From: an uncultured Tenacibaculum sp.
Lineage (GTDB): Bacteria; Bacteroidota; Bacteroidia; Flavobacteriales; Flavobacteriaceae
NCBI GenBank assembly: GCA_947501615.1
Contig: CANMWK010000014.1
Span: 116,120-161,105, forward strand
Length of the DNA: 44,986 nucleotides
Direction: 5' to 3'
Both the position numbers and the translations under genes were made by a program. Position 1 is the stretch's first letter, and each line of letters opens with the position of its first letter. Positions 1 to 9,375 of the stretch are shown here, one piece after another. Below the pieces are notes generated by a model, which had not been told where the DNA came from, did not search any database, and saw only the letters and a list, made by a program, of their open reading frames with translations.

Positions 1-1
1 T

Positions 2-232
2 TAATTCTTTTGGTAACAATATTCTAACTAAAGAATTACCATAAAAACCATTTTTAGCAGTTAACTTCGAAACCTGATGTTGTATTCCATTGTCTAATGC
101 TTGTCTAAGTCCCGCTCCTATCTGAGCTTGAGTTAAACCACCTGTTTGTGGTAATTGATTAGCTATTTTTTGCAACTCATCACATCCTGCAAACTGTAAT
201 GCTATAAAAACTATTAAAATTCTTTTTATCAT
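2..232 (-). CDS. DUF4197-like lipoprotein, C-terminus outside window
   Basis: The reading frame starts with ATG at 232-230 and stays open to the window edge, giving 77 visible residues. It begins MIKRILIVFIALQFAGCDEL: a short hydrophobic signal with lipobox FAGC, so it is probably a lipoprotein exported by the Sec pathway. The following stretch (TQAQIGAGLRQALDNGIQ, then KNGFYGN, VRILLPKEL) resembles the start of DUF4197 proteins of Bacteroidota, whose function is unknown. The family assignment is from memory of the motif pattern, not from a search. The C-terminal part lies to the left of the window. Confidence 0.7.
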   Translation of the reverse strand, partial: MIKRILIVFIALQFAGCDELQKIANQLPQTGGLTQAQIGAGLRQALDNGIQHQVSKLTAKNGFYGNSLVRILLPKEL

Positions 233-287
233 TATACTCTGTAATTTATTCATTAATTAAGATACATTAATTCTTGTAAGGTCACAA

Positions 288-449
288 CTATTTAAAGCGA
301 TCTGTTTTCTTGTCATAACCATACGGACAATGCTTGCAACCACTTTTACAGCAATACCCTCTTCTTAAGTGATATGCTTCTTTAAAAACTCGATATCCTT
401 GCTCATTTGTATAATACTCATGAGGTTCTGGCTTTAAAATTTTCTTCAT
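288..449 (-). CDS. small Cys-rich protein, DUF5522-like
   Basis: This 53-aa frame begins MKKILKPEPHEYYTNEQGYR and ends with TAG at 290-288. It carries the cluster CCKSGCKHCPYGY near its C-terminus, which matches the short DUF5522 family of Bacteroidota and could bind a metal; function is unknown. The gene lies 55 bases upstream of the DUF4197-like gene on the same strand and may be co-transcribed. It is too short for many gene finders, but the conserved cysteine pattern and the basic start make it convincing. Confidence 0.7.
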   Translation of the reverse strand: MKKILKPEPHEYYTNEQGYRVFKEAYHLRRGYCCKSGCKHCPYGYDKKTDRFK

Positions 450-488
450 TGTAACAAAGATAATTTATTACCTTTTAAAACAAATAAA

Positions 489-515
489 AAAATCCGTTTA
501 CAAGAAACGGATTTT
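489..515 (-). terminator. hairpin terminator after the ABC permease-peptidase gene
   Basis: The inverted repeat AAATCCGTTT / AAACGGATTT has a 7-nt loop and lies 31 bases past the stop codon of the minus-strand permease-peptidase gene. Read on the minus strand the stem is followed by a T-rich run. It probably ends the ABC exporter transcript. Confidence 0.75.
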
Positions 516-546
516 TAAACTTATCTAAAAAGACTATCTAAAAGTG

Positions 547-3500
547 TTATAACTTTCTTCTATTATCTTCAGATTGAGTATCAATTAATTTATTATATGG
601 ATCGACACCAACTTCTTTCGGCTTTTTATCTACAACGATAGAAATTGTATTATTGATCTGCGTAATTTTATGTTTTTTCAGATACAATTCAATATTTTTC
701 TTCTTTCCATCAACTTCTTCTTCTCCAAAAACTCCAATATCTATATAATCCGCTAGAGGAACAGATAAAATAGGCTTTTTCATTTTTTCAGATTTATACG
801 AAATTGTATCTCCTACTTTTTCTCCATAATAACGTTTTCCTAAATCATTATTACGATACTTACTTACGTTAAACTCTATATCGACTTGATACTTACCATT
901 GTCTAGTTCTTTTGATGAAACTTCTACTACTTTGTTTCTATATAAAGTGATGGTCTCAAACATATCCTTTATTACATATTGTAAACTATCAGGAGTTTTC
1001 TCTCGAATATAATCTACCATTTCTATAGAAGTTGTATAAGGTGGTTCTTGAAATTTTACTTTCTCAACATATTTTTGCAAAGCATTATTCAAATTTTCTT
1101 CTCCAATATAATCACTCATCGCGTATAACACTAAAGACCCTTTTTGATAATGAATATAACCTTGTCCATCGTTATACATTAATGGATTTTCTCGTTTTCT
1201 TTCAAAAGTTCTTCGTGTTAAATACCCATCTAAAGCATCTTTTAAAAACTTACGCATTTCAGTTTTCCCTGATTTATGCTCCAATACTTTTAAAGAAACG
1301 TATTCTGATAAACTTTCTGAAAGCATTGTCGCTCCTAATACATCTGCTCCAATAACTTGATGTGCCCACCATTGGTGTGCTAACTCGTGCACCGTTACTG
1401 AGAAAGGATAATCTACTCCTTCATCTTCTGTATCTACATCTGCAATAAAGCCAATAGCTTCTGAAAAAGGGATTGTATTTGGAAACGATTGTGCAAAAGT
1501 TCCTCCTGTTTTAGGAAACTCTATAATTCTAACTTGCTTATGTTGATATGGACTAAAGTTTTTAGAATTATAATCTAAAGAAGCTTTTATTCCTTCAAAC
1601 ATACGATCTAAATTGAACTCATGCCCTTTATGATAATAAATTTCTAGGTTTACATCTTTCCATTTATCTTTTTTGATTTCATATCTCCCTGAATTAAATG
1701 CATAGAAATTTAAAATTTTGCTATCCATTTTGTAATGAAAGTAACGGCGACCATCCTTTACCCATTCCTTTTGTAAATATCCAGGAGCAATTGCTATTTG
1801 ATCTTCAGCAGTAGAAACCGTAGCCTCAAAATCAATCCAATCGCTATCTTTTGAAATATAAGTATCACCTAAAGCAGTGCTATCTGAAGGATGTGGCTTT
1901 AAATCATTCTTTGGTAAACCATACTTTTCACGAGTTTTATCATCTCTTAATTCCCCTCCATCAGAATAACCAAATGATGGGAAAATAGTACTATTCATAA
2001 ATGTACCATTCTCGCGCACTGGAGAATTTTTTCTCCAAAATGTATTGGGCTTGTTTTGTACAGTAAAATTTAATTCTAAACTATCTCCGGGCTGTAAAGG
2101 AGTTTTTAACTTATAAATGTCAAAATTCTGAATAGTATCTTCATGAACTAAATCTGTATCGCGGTTAAATTTAAAAGTACTTGGATAATTATTGTGATCT
2201 AAAAACAGACTATCAATTACCTCATCAGTTTTATTAATCATCTTATACGTTCCTGAAGATTTAAAATCATAAGTACTTGGGTATAAATCCATGTGTACAT
2301 TAACAGCAACAATTCTCGGTTGAGCTTTTCCTTGATATTGTTTGTAATCTTTTTCCCACTTTACTCGTAATTTTTCTCTTTCTTTACTAGAAGTACGTTC
2401 GTTTTTTATATTATTTTCATAATAAATTCTTCCACCTATACCTATAAAAGCTACTAAAGAAACCGCTAAAACTAATCCACTCTTTAAACTAAAACGTTGT
2501 TTAAATATAGATAAGCGTTCTTTAAATGAATGCGGAATTCCACGAACCCAAAATAGACTCGTTAATACTAATAAAACAATAGAGAATAATCCCCAATAGG
2601 TTTTATAGGTAAAGAAACCTCGCAATGAAGAACCATAACCATTAATATCTGAATAATTAAACCCTCCTCCTCTATTAAACATAAAGATAGATTGTTCAAT
2701 TCCAACACTGCCTAAAAGTGGAATACCAATGAAGATTACGAATAAAACTACTAGTCCAACATAAGGGTTCTTGAATAATGTTTGAATAAACAAAGCCATG
2801 ACAGCCCATATTGCGAAGTTTATAAATCGTAATACAAACAACTCAAAAAAGTAATGTCCGAATTCATAATTATAAAAACCATTATAGGTTTGATAGATAA
2901 GACCTGATAACATTACCAAGAACAGAACAACTAATTGTACTTTTAAAAGTGCTGTTAACTTAGATAACCATAATACCCAGTTTGGTGTTGGTGTTACATC
3001 TAAAATATGATTTGCATTTACCATTCGCCCTCTGTGTACCAACAAACCTGCATATAAAAATGTAATAACAATCATCGAAAGATTAAACCCTCCCATACCT
3101 GTTTGTAACATTTTCCATGTTACAGGTAAGGTTTCTGTTCCAAAAACTAACCCTGATTGTGAAAAAGCTAATACTGTTATAATAACTCCTACTAAAGCAA
3201 TCGCAATAAATGGTAATGACTTAATTACATATTTAAAATCTACTTTAGATAATTTCCAAACACTCTTTAAATGATGTAAGAAAGAATAATCATATGCTAC
3301 CTTAGGTAGTTTAATTCTAGTAATTCCTCCAAAATTTTTCTTTATTGCACGAATTTCTTTTTCTTTTTTAAACCAGTTAAAAGTAACTCCGCTTTGATTG
3401 AAAGAAAATTTCTTAAATACAAATCCAAAAATTAAGGCAGAAACCCCCAACCAAATTAATCTGTTATATATAACAATGCTTCCTAGTGGTAATGGTGATT

Positions 3501-4200
3501 CATTTTGCTCTGCTACAGTCCAATAACGTGTATAATAGTCTAAAGCACCAAAACCATACGGGTCTAGTAATGCAGTTAACAACCTGTTTTCTTGTTGCGC
3601 AACCATACTTACTAACAAGCCTTGAATCAACATAACTACCAATACACTAATAAAACCAGCTGCAATATTTCTACTAAATGTTACTACAGCAAAAACAATA
3701 GCACCAAACAACAACAAATTAGGTATAACATATACAAAATAGGAATGTAGGTATGCTACAAAACTAAAACCACCAACTATATCTGGATTAGTTCCTGGCA
3801 ATCTAAAGCCAATGAATAACGCCAAACCTATTCCTAAAACTATTAAAGTAACAATAGTTAAACCACTTAAAAATTTAGCAAATAAATAATTGGTTTTTGT
3901 AAATGGATATGAATATAAAATCGAGTGCATTTCACTCTTATAATCTCTAAAAATAGTTACTCCGATTATAGAAGGTAATAAAAAGTAAATAAGCTGACTC
4001 ATTCCATTAAATAAGTCATTAAGCCCTTTAGGAGAATTTACAATTTCATGCCCCCCTGTACTAACTGTAAAGTTATCAAAAACACCTGCACTTGAAGCTG
4101 CAAATAAAATTGATACTATAAAAAGTATCGCTAAATAAATATAAAAGGCTGGTTTCTTAAACCAGTACTTTACTTCATGCTTAAATATCGTATAAAACAT
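547..4200 (-). CDS. ABC-2 type permease fused to an M1-like metallopeptidase
   Basis: This 1217-aa protein has two parts. Residues ~1-600 form two ABC-2-like permease blocks with many membrane helices (for example around 15-35, 70-85, 110-130, 155-175, 325-345). Residues ~640-1200 form an M1 (gluzincin) peptidase-like region with the zinc motif HELAHQWW near residue 937 and the downstream glutamate in SESLSEY. The place where exopeptidases carry GxMEN reads instead TFAQSFPNTIPFSE, so classical aminopeptidase activity is doubtful. Such permease/M1 fusions are common and poorly understood in Bacteroidota. The stop of the ATPase gene upstream is only 11 bases away, so the two form an exporter operon. 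Substrate is unknown. Confidence 0.88.
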   Translation of the reverse strand: MFYTIFKHEVKYWFKKPAFYIYLAILFIVSILFAASSAGVFDNFTVSTGGHEIVNSPKGLNDLFNGMSQLIYFLLPSIIGVTIFRDYKSEMHSILYSYPFTKTNYLFAKFLSGLTIVTLIVLGIGLALFIGFRLPGTNPDIVGGFSFVAYLHSYFVYVIPNLLLFGAIVFAVVTFSRNIAAGFISVLVVMLIQGLLVSMVAQQENRLLTALLDPYGFGALDYYTRYWTVAEQNESPLPLGSIVIYNRLIWLGVSALIFGFVFKKFSFNQSGVTFNWFKKEKEIRAIKKNFGGITRIKLPKVAYDYSFLHHLKSVWKLSKVDFKYVIKSLPFIAIALVGVIITVLAFSQSGLVFGTETLPVTWKMLQTGMGGFNLSMIVITFLYAGLLVHRGRMVNANHILDVTPTPNWVLWLSKLTALLKVQLVVLFLVMLSGLIYQTYNGFYNYEFGHYFFELFVLRFINFAIWAVMALFIQTLFKNPYVGLVVLFVIFIGIPLLGSVGIEQSIFMFNRGGGFNYSDINGYGSSLRGFFTYKTYWGLFSIVLLVLTSLFWVRGIPHSFKERLSIFKQRFSLKSGLVLAVSLVAFIGIGGRIYYENNIKNERTSSKEREKLRVKWEKDYKQYQGKAQPRIVAVNVHMDLYPSTYDFKSSGTYKMINKTDEVIDSLFLDHNNYPSTFKFNRDTDLVHEDTIQNFDIYKLKTPLQPGDSLELNFTVQNKPNTFWRKNSPVRENGTFMNSTIFPSFGYSDGGELRDDKTREKYGLPKNDLKPHPSDSTALGDTYISKDSDWIDFEATVSTAEDQIAIAPGYLQKEWVKDGRRYFHYKMDSKILNFYAFNSGRYEIKKDKWKDVNLEIYYHKGHEFNLDRMFEGIKASLDYNSKNFSPYQHKQVRIIEFPKTGGTFAQSFPNTIPFSEAIGFIADVDTEDEGVDYPFSVTVHELAHQWWAHQVIGADVLGATMLSESLSEYVSLKVLEHKSGKTEMRKFLKDALDGYLTRRTFERKRENPLMYNDGQGYIHYQKGSLVLYAMSDYIGEENLNNALQKYVEKVKFQEPPYTTSIEMVDYIREKTPDSLQYVIKDMFETITLYRNKVVEVSSKELDNGKYQVDIEFNVSKYRNNDLGKRYYGEKVGDTISYKSEKMKKPILSVPLADYIDIGVFGEEEVDGKKKNIELYLKKHKITQINNTISIVVDKKPKEVGVDPYNKLIDTQSEDNRRKL

Positions 4201-4211
4201 AATTCTAAATA

Positions 4212-5105
4212 TTAAGCTAAAGTAACTTTAGGTTCATCTTCTTTTAACGCGATAAAGTATACATCATCTAACTGTGCTTTTGCTGGTTCAAAATCTTCTG
4301 ATGGTTTTTCTTCAGAATAAACACGAATGTTAAGCGTATTATCTTGATTGAAGTTTGAAGACAACACATTATAATCTTTCTCATGCTGCTCTAAATCATC
4401 TCGATCTACTTTTTTTGTCCAGATAAGCCCTTCAATTTCCTTAGTTGCTTTTTCAGGAGTAGAATGTGTTAAAATTTTTCCTCCATTCAAAATTGCCAAC
4501 TCGTTACATAATTCTTTAACATCTTCTACGATATGAGTTGAAAAGATTACTGTACTATTGGTTCCTACTTCTCTTAATACATTTAAAAAACGACGTCTTT
4601 CAGCAGGATCTAAACCAGCAGTTGGCTCATCTACAATAATTAATTTTGGATTGTTTAATAGTAATTGCGCAATTCCGAAACGCTGTTTCATTCCTCCAGA
4701 ATATCCTGCAACATATTTCCTCCTAACCTCATATAAATTTGTTATCTCTAAAACTTCTCTTACTAACTTTTCGCGATCAGATTTAGAAGCAACACCTTTT
4801 AGCGTTGCAAAATAATCTAATAAATCTTCTGCAGACATTTTAGGATAGACACCAAACGATTGCGGTAAATACCCTAACACTTTTCGAAGTGCTATCTTAT
4901 CTTCTAAAACATTGATTCCATCAAAAGTAATAGATCCGCTATCAGGACTTTGTAATGTAGCTATCGTTCTCATTAAAGAAGATTTCCCCGCTCCATTTGG
5001 CCCTAATAAACCAAACATACCTTTCCCGATTTCTAAGTTTAAATTATCGATGGCTTTTACACCATTCTTATATGTTTTTGTCAAATTTTTTATGGCTAGT
5101 TTCAT
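4212..5105 (-). CDS. ABC transporter ATP-binding protein
   Basis: This ATPase powers the permease-peptidase encoded immediately downstream. Visible motifs are Walker A GPNGAGKSS, signature YSGGMKQRFG, Walker B LIIVDEPTAGLD and the switch histidine in FSTHIVED. I chose the start MKLAIKNLTKTYKNG at 5105; a longer frame reaches 5165, but its extra 20 residues are hydrophobic, atypical for the family, and would overlap a terminator hairpin. The C-terminal ~80 residues are a family-variable extension. Expected at the cytoplasmic face of the inner membrane. Confidence 0.9.
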   Translation of the reverse strand: MKLAIKNLTKTYKNGVKAIDNLNLEIGKGMFGLLGPNGAGKSSLMRTIATLQSPDSGSITFDGINVLEDKIALRKVLGYLPQSFGVYPKMSAEDLLDYFATLKGVASKSDREKLVREVLEITNLYEVRRKYVAGYSGGMKQRFGIAQLLLNNPKLIIVDEPTAGLDPAERRRFLNVLREVGTNSTVIFSTHIVEDVKELCNELAILNGGKILTHSTPEKATKEIEGLIWTKKVDRDDLEQHEKDYNVLSSNFNQDNTLNIRVYSEEKPSEDFEPAKAQLDDVYFIALKEDEPKVTLA

Positions 5106-5156
5106 TGTTATAAATTTTATTATAAGTAGAATGAAAACAAAATTTGTTACAAAAAA

Positions 5157-5190
5157 AAACGTCAAATTAAAAAATATTAATTTGACGTTT
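5157..5190 (-). terminator. hairpin terminator after DUF4136 gene
   Basis: A 14-bp perfect inverted repeat (arms 5157-5170 and 5177-5190, arm core ACGTCAAATTAA) is followed on the minus strand by nine T residues. It lies 25 bases past the DUF4136 stop codon and just upstream of the ATPase start. It separates the hut transcript from the ABC exporter operon. Confidence 0.8.
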
Positions 5191-5214
5191 AAACCCTAAC
5201 AAGTTTATTTAACA

Positions 5215-5760
5215 TTATTTTTTCTCGCTTCCTGGAGGATATTTAGCTAGAATATCTTTTACAAATTTGTTGATTCGTTCTTCTCTTTTTTCTGCACTAC
5301 TCATAGATAATGCTCCTGAACCAATACCTTGCCAAACTAATTCTTTCTTACCTGCATCAATGATATCAATAAACAATGTTCCTTCTGTATATTGATTTAC
5401 ATTCAACTGTCCTGCTCCGCCCCACATCCATGGGTTCCATCCCCAGCCGTAACCAAAGCCCCAACCTACATTATTATTTACATTTACACGTTCTCTAGAT
5501 TTAGTAAATAAACTGATTAATATATCTGGTGTTGAAGATTTTTGCATGCCTTTCGCTAACAGTTCAACTTCAATAGCTCTCATTATTCTTTTTTTATCTA
5601 AATCTGAAACATCAGCTTTATCAATACCTGGTTTGTAAAACGCAAATGTTTTATAAGTATTAAAGTCAATTTTAGTATCATAATCTGTAGCCACTCTTAC
5701 AGAACTACAAGAAGTAATTAGCACAAATAAAAATGGTAAAAACAGTCTAGTTAACTTCAT
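5215..5760 (-). CDS. DUF4136 lipoprotein
   Basis: The 181-aa product starts MKLTRLFLPFLFVLITSCSS, a lipoprotein signal with lipobox ITSC. The body contains the typical DUF4136 start (VATDYDTKIDFNTYKTFAFY), a glycine/tryptophan-rich loop (GWGFGYGWGWNPWMWGG) and a C-terminal block ELVWQGIGSGAL. Proteins of this family are surface or periplasmic lipoproteins of unknown role. The gene starts 18 bases after the hutU stop and shares its direction, so it is likely transcribed with hutH-hutU, though a functional link is not evident. Confidence 0.85.
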   Translation of the reverse strand: MKLTRLFLPFLFVLITSCSSVRVATDYDTKIDFNTYKTFAFYKPGIDKADVSDLDKKRIMRAIEVELLAKGMQKSSTPDILISLFTKSRERVNVNNNVGWGFGYGWGWNPWMWGGAGQLNVNQYTEGTLFIDIIDAGKKELVWQGIGSGALSMSSAEKREERINKFVKDILAKYPPGSEKK

Positions 5761-5778
5761 AAGTATAAGTTTTAAATA

Positions 5779-7797
5779 TTAATTAAACAAAGCATCGTCT
5801 ACAAAGTTAGGTAAAGTAATCTTAAGATTCTTCTCTACATCCATAGCTCTATTAATTGCAAATATAGCTTCTTTATTTCTTGCCCAACTTCTTCTTGCAA
5901 TTCCGTTATTCACATCCCAGAAAAGCATTGACTTCAAACGCTTTGACGCTGCCTTACTTCCATCAAGAAGCATGCCAAATCCACCATTAATCACTTCTCC
6001 CCATCCGACTCCTCCACCATTGTGAATGGAAACCCAAGTAGCTCCTCTAAAACTATCTCCAATTACGTTATGAATCGCCATATCTGCGGTAAATCTTGAT
6101 CCGTCGTAAATATTAGAAGTTTCTCTATATGGAGAATCTGTTCCAGATACATCATGGTGATCTCTTCCTAAAACAACTGGCCCTATTTTTCCTTTTTTAA
6201 TGGCTTTATTGAAAGCTTTAGCTATTTTAATTCTTCCTTCAGCATCTGCATATAGAATTCTTGCTTGAGAACCTACAACTAATTTATTTTCTTGCGCTCC
6301 TTTAATCCATTGGATATTATCAGCCATTTGTTGTTGAATTTCTATAGGAGAACTTTCCATAATTTCTTGTAATACTTTACAAGCGATTTCATCTGTTTTC
6401 TTTAAATCTTCAGACTTTCCTGAAGTACATACCCAACGGAACGGCCCAAATCCGTAATCAAAACACATTGGTCCCATAATATCTTGTACATAACTCGGAT
6501 AGGCGAAAGCTTCGCCTCCCTTTTTACAACTATCTGCAGCACAAAACTCTTCATCCTTGTTTTTATGAACAAAAGCTCCTGCCCTACTCGATTCTAATAA
6601 AAATGCATTTCCGTAATCAAAGAAATACGTTCCTTTAGCCGTATGTTTATTTACAGCTGCTACATGTCTTCGCAAAGATTCTTGTACTTTCGCTTTGAAT
6701 TCTTCAGGCTGATTTGACATCATTTGGTTTGCTTCTTCAAAAGTCAATCCTGTTGGATAATAGCCTCCAGCCCAAGGATTATGTAACGATGTTTGATCTG
6801 ATCCTAAATCTACATGAATATTTGCTTCATCAAATTTTTCCCAAACCTCAACAACATTTCCTAAATAGGCGATAGAAACTACTTCTTTGTTTTCTTTTGC
6901 TTTTTGAACTCTTTCTACAAGTTCATCTAAGTTAGAAAAGACTTCATCTACCCAACCTTGAGAATGACGCGTGTACACAGCTTTTTCATTTACTTCTGCA
7001 CAAACTGTGATACAGCCTGCAATATTACCAGCTTTAGGTTGTGCTCCACTCATTCCTCCTAAACCAGCTGTAACAAATAAATTTCCTTTTGGTGATTTTC
7101 CTAATTTTCTAAATCCGTTTAAAACCGTGATGGTAGTTCCGTGAACAATACCTTGCGGACCAATATACATATAACTTCCAGCAGTCATTTGTCCGTATTG
7201 CGTAACTCCAAGCGCATTAAACTTTTCCCAATCATCTGGTTTCGAATAATTCGGTATCATCATTCCATTAGTTACCACAACTCTTGGTGCATTTTTATTC
7301 GATGGAAATAATCCCATGGGATGACCAGAATACATTACCAATGTTTGCTCATCATTCATTTCAGATAAATACTGCATCGTTAATACATACTGCGCCCAGT
7401 TTTGAAAAACTCCTCCATTTCCACCGTAAGTAATTAACTCGTGAGGATGTTGAGCTACAGCATAATCTAAATTATTCTGAATCATCAACATAATAGACTT
7501 CGCTTGAGTAGATTCTCCTGGATATTCTTCAATAGGACGAGCATACATCTTATAATCTGGACGAAAACGATACATATATATTCGTCCATATTTTTCTAAC
7601 TCTTCCTTGAATTCAGGAAGTAATTCTGCATGATGTTCTTTTTTAAAATAACGTAACGCGTTTTGTAAAGCTAATTTTCGCTCTTCTTCAGATAAAATTT
7701 CTTTACGTTTTGGAGCGTGATTTATAGTTAAATTGTATTCTTTTTTTGAAGGTAAAACTGAAGGAATACCTTGTTTTATTTGCTCTTTAAATGTCAT
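5779..7797 (-). CDS. hutU: urocanate hydratase
   Basis: HutU converts urocanate to 4-imidazolone-5-propanoate, the second step of histidine breakdown, using tightly bound NAD as electrophile. The 672-aa sequence is collinear with the long Bacteroidota form (classical HutU is ~555 aa). Recognisable blocks are YGGNGGVFQNWAQY, the glycine-rich VTAGLGGMSGAQPKAG, RDHHDVSGTDSPYRET and IHNGGGVGWGEVINGGFG. It lies 10 bases downstream of hutH in the same direction; hutI and hutG are not in the window. Cytoplasmic. Confidence 0.95.
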   Translation of the reverse strand: MTFKEQIKQGIPSVLPSKKEYNLTINHAPKRKEILSEEERKLALQNALRYFKKEHHAELLPEFKEELEKYGRIYMYRFRPDYKMYARPIEEYPGESTQAKSIMLMIQNNLDYAVAQHPHELITYGGNGGVFQNWAQYVLTMQYLSEMNDEQTLVMYSGHPMGLFPSNKNAPRVVVTNGMMIPNYSKPDDWEKFNALGVTQYGQMTAGSYMYIGPQGIVHGTTITVLNGFRKLGKSPKGNLFVTAGLGGMSGAQPKAGNIAGCITVCAEVNEKAVYTRHSQGWVDEVFSNLDELVERVQKAKENKEVVSIAYLGNVVEVWEKFDEANIHVDLGSDQTSLHNPWAGGYYPTGLTFEEANQMMSNQPEEFKAKVQESLRRHVAAVNKHTAKGTYFFDYGNAFLLESSRAGAFVHKNKDEEFCAADSCKKGGEAFAYPSYVQDIMGPMCFDYGFGPFRWVCTSGKSEDLKKTDEIACKVLQEIMESSPIEIQQQMADNIQWIKGAQENKLVVGSQARILYADAEGRIKIAKAFNKAIKKGKIGPVVLGRDHHDVSGTDSPYRETSNIYDGSRFTADMAIHNVIGDSFRGATWVSIHNGGGVGWGEVINGGFGMLLDGSKAASKRLKSMLFWDVNNGIARRSWARNKEAIFAINRAMDVEKNLKITLPNFVDDALFN

Positions 7798-7807
7798 CTT
7801 CCTATTT

Positions 7808-9298
7808 TTAATTCACTATAAATTGTTGTGCTTTCACCATATTTACCAAGGTATTAATATCATCCTTTAATACACGATCTTCTTCTAATTTAGCAACTTT
7901 CTCTCTAATTAGCTTAAAGTTTTCTTCAACTATTTCTGAAAATGTATTTGGTCTTCTAAATTCCATTGCTTGTGCAGCATACATTAATTCGATAGCTAAA
8001 ATTTTATCTACGTTTCCTAAAATCTGATTGAATTTTCTTCCTGAAATACTTCCCATGGATACATGATCTTCTTGACCTAAAGACGTTGGAACACTATCTG
8101 CTGACGGAGGAAAACACAATGATTTATTTTCGGTTACTAAAGCAGCTGTTGTATACTGTGGAATCATAAATCCAGAATTTAAACCCCCTGCTTCAGTTAA
8201 TAATCTTGGTAATCCATACTTTCCTTCTAACAATAAATAACTACGACGATCTGAAATATTCCCTAACTCTGAAGTTGCAATTGAAGCATAATCTAAAGCC
8301 ATAGCTAATGGTTGTCCGTGAAAATTACCACCAGAAATTGCTTCAGTTTCGCTTAAAACAATTGGATTATCTGTTACTGAATTCATTTCTATTTCTGCTA
8401 ATTCTTTTAAATGCTGATATGCATTTCTAGAAGCTCCATGCACTTGAGGAATACAACGTATCGAATACGGATCTTGAACACGTTCACACTCGAAATGGTT
8501 CTCTACATTTTGCGAATCTTTTAAAAACATTCGTATACGTTCTGCAACTTTCAAATTTCCTTTAAAAGGTCTAATTTTATGCAATTCCTCTTTAAATGGC
8601 GAAGCGCTTCCTTGAAAACCTTCTAAACTCATTGCTCCAGCTAAATCAGCCAGATCTAACACATATTCCATTTTTTGTAAACCTAAAATGGCATGTGCTA
8701 AAATGAATTGCGTTCCGTTTATTAATCCTAGACCTTCTTTAGCCTGTAACTGTAGCGGACTTAAATTATGCGCTTTTAAAACTTCTTTTGAAGATTTAAT
8801 TTTAGTATTAATCCAAAATTCTCCTTCACCTAATAATGGTAAAAATAAGTGAGAAAGTGGTGCTAAATCTCCTGAAGCTCCTACAGAACCTTGCTTTGGA
8901 ACTACAGGTAATAAATCATTCTCAATAAAATAAATAATTCTTTCAATTAATTCTAGTCGAACACCCGAAAAACCCTGACATAAAGCATGAACTTTACAAA
9001 TCATCATGATTTTAGATAAAAATCCATTTATTGGCTCTCCTACTCCAACAGCATGAGTTATTAATAAATTCTCTTGAAGTTTACTAGTTTCTTCAGGTGT
9101 GATTTGCACATCACACAAAGGTCCGAATCCTGTATTTATTCCATAAACAGCGACATCAGAATTTGCCATTTTTTCTACCTTAGCTCTACAAGACTGTATT
9201 TTAGCTTGAGCTTCATCGTTAATTACAGCTTTCAATTCGCCCTTTGCTATTGAAATTACTGTAGCCACTGTTAAATTATCTATACCGTATTTAAACAT
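7808..9298 (-). CDS. hutH: histidine ammonia-lyase
   Basis: HutH deaminates L-histidine to trans-urocanate. The 496-aa sequence contains the MIO-forming triad Ala-Ser-Gly in SVGASGDLAPLSH, and the family blocks GINTGFGPL, GSGASPFKEE-like QGSASPFKEE and QEDHVSMGSISGRK. Length fits the family. It is the first gene of the hut operon and is transcribed away from a LysR gene, which suggests regulation by that protein. A -33/-7 type promoter is visible upstream. Confidence 0.95.
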   Translation of the reverse strand: MFKYGIDNLTVATVISIAKGELKAVINDEAQAKIQSCRAKVEKMANSDVAVYGINTGFGPLCDVQITPEETSKLQENLLITHAVGVGEPINGFLSKIMMICKVHALCQGFSGVRLELIERIIYFIENDLLPVVPKQGSVGASGDLAPLSHLFLPLLGEGEFWINTKIKSSKEVLKAHNLSPLQLQAKEGLGLINGTQFILAHAILGLQKMEYVLDLADLAGAMSLEGFQGSASPFKEELHKIRPFKGNLKVAERIRMFLKDSQNVENHFECERVQDPYSIRCIPQVHGASRNAYQHLKELAEIEMNSVTDNPIVLSETEAISGGNFHGQPLAMALDYASIATSELGNISDRRSYLLLEGKYGLPRLLTEAGGLNSGFMIPQYTTAALVTENKSLCFPPSADSVPTSLGQEDHVSMGSISGRKFNQILGNVDKILAIELMYAAQAMEFRRPNTFSEIVEENFKLIREKVAKLEEDRVLKDDINTLVNMVKAQQFIVN

Positions 9299-9317
9299 CC
9301 TAATCGTTTTCTATTTA

Positions 9318-9348
9318 CAAAGTTATTTTTACTTTTGATAACCAACAA
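9318..9348 (-). promoter_or_regulatory. Bacteroidota-type promoter of hutH
   Basis: On the minus strand the intergenic region reads TTG, 17 nt, TAACTTTG, matching the -33 TTG and -7 TAnnTTTG pattern of Bacteroidota. The -7 box occupies 9318-9325, about 20 bases upstream of the hutH start. A second box TACTTTTG at 9330-9337 points the other way, toward the LysR gene, so the two promoters overlap. This arrangement would let one LysR site control both genes. Confidence 0.55.
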
Positions 9349-9375
9349 CATCATTTAAATCAACAATTAATAACC

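Noticed and set aside
4212..5165. Longer start for the ABC ATPase at 5165
   Set aside because: The extra N-terminus overlaps a terminator hairpin and does not fit the family.
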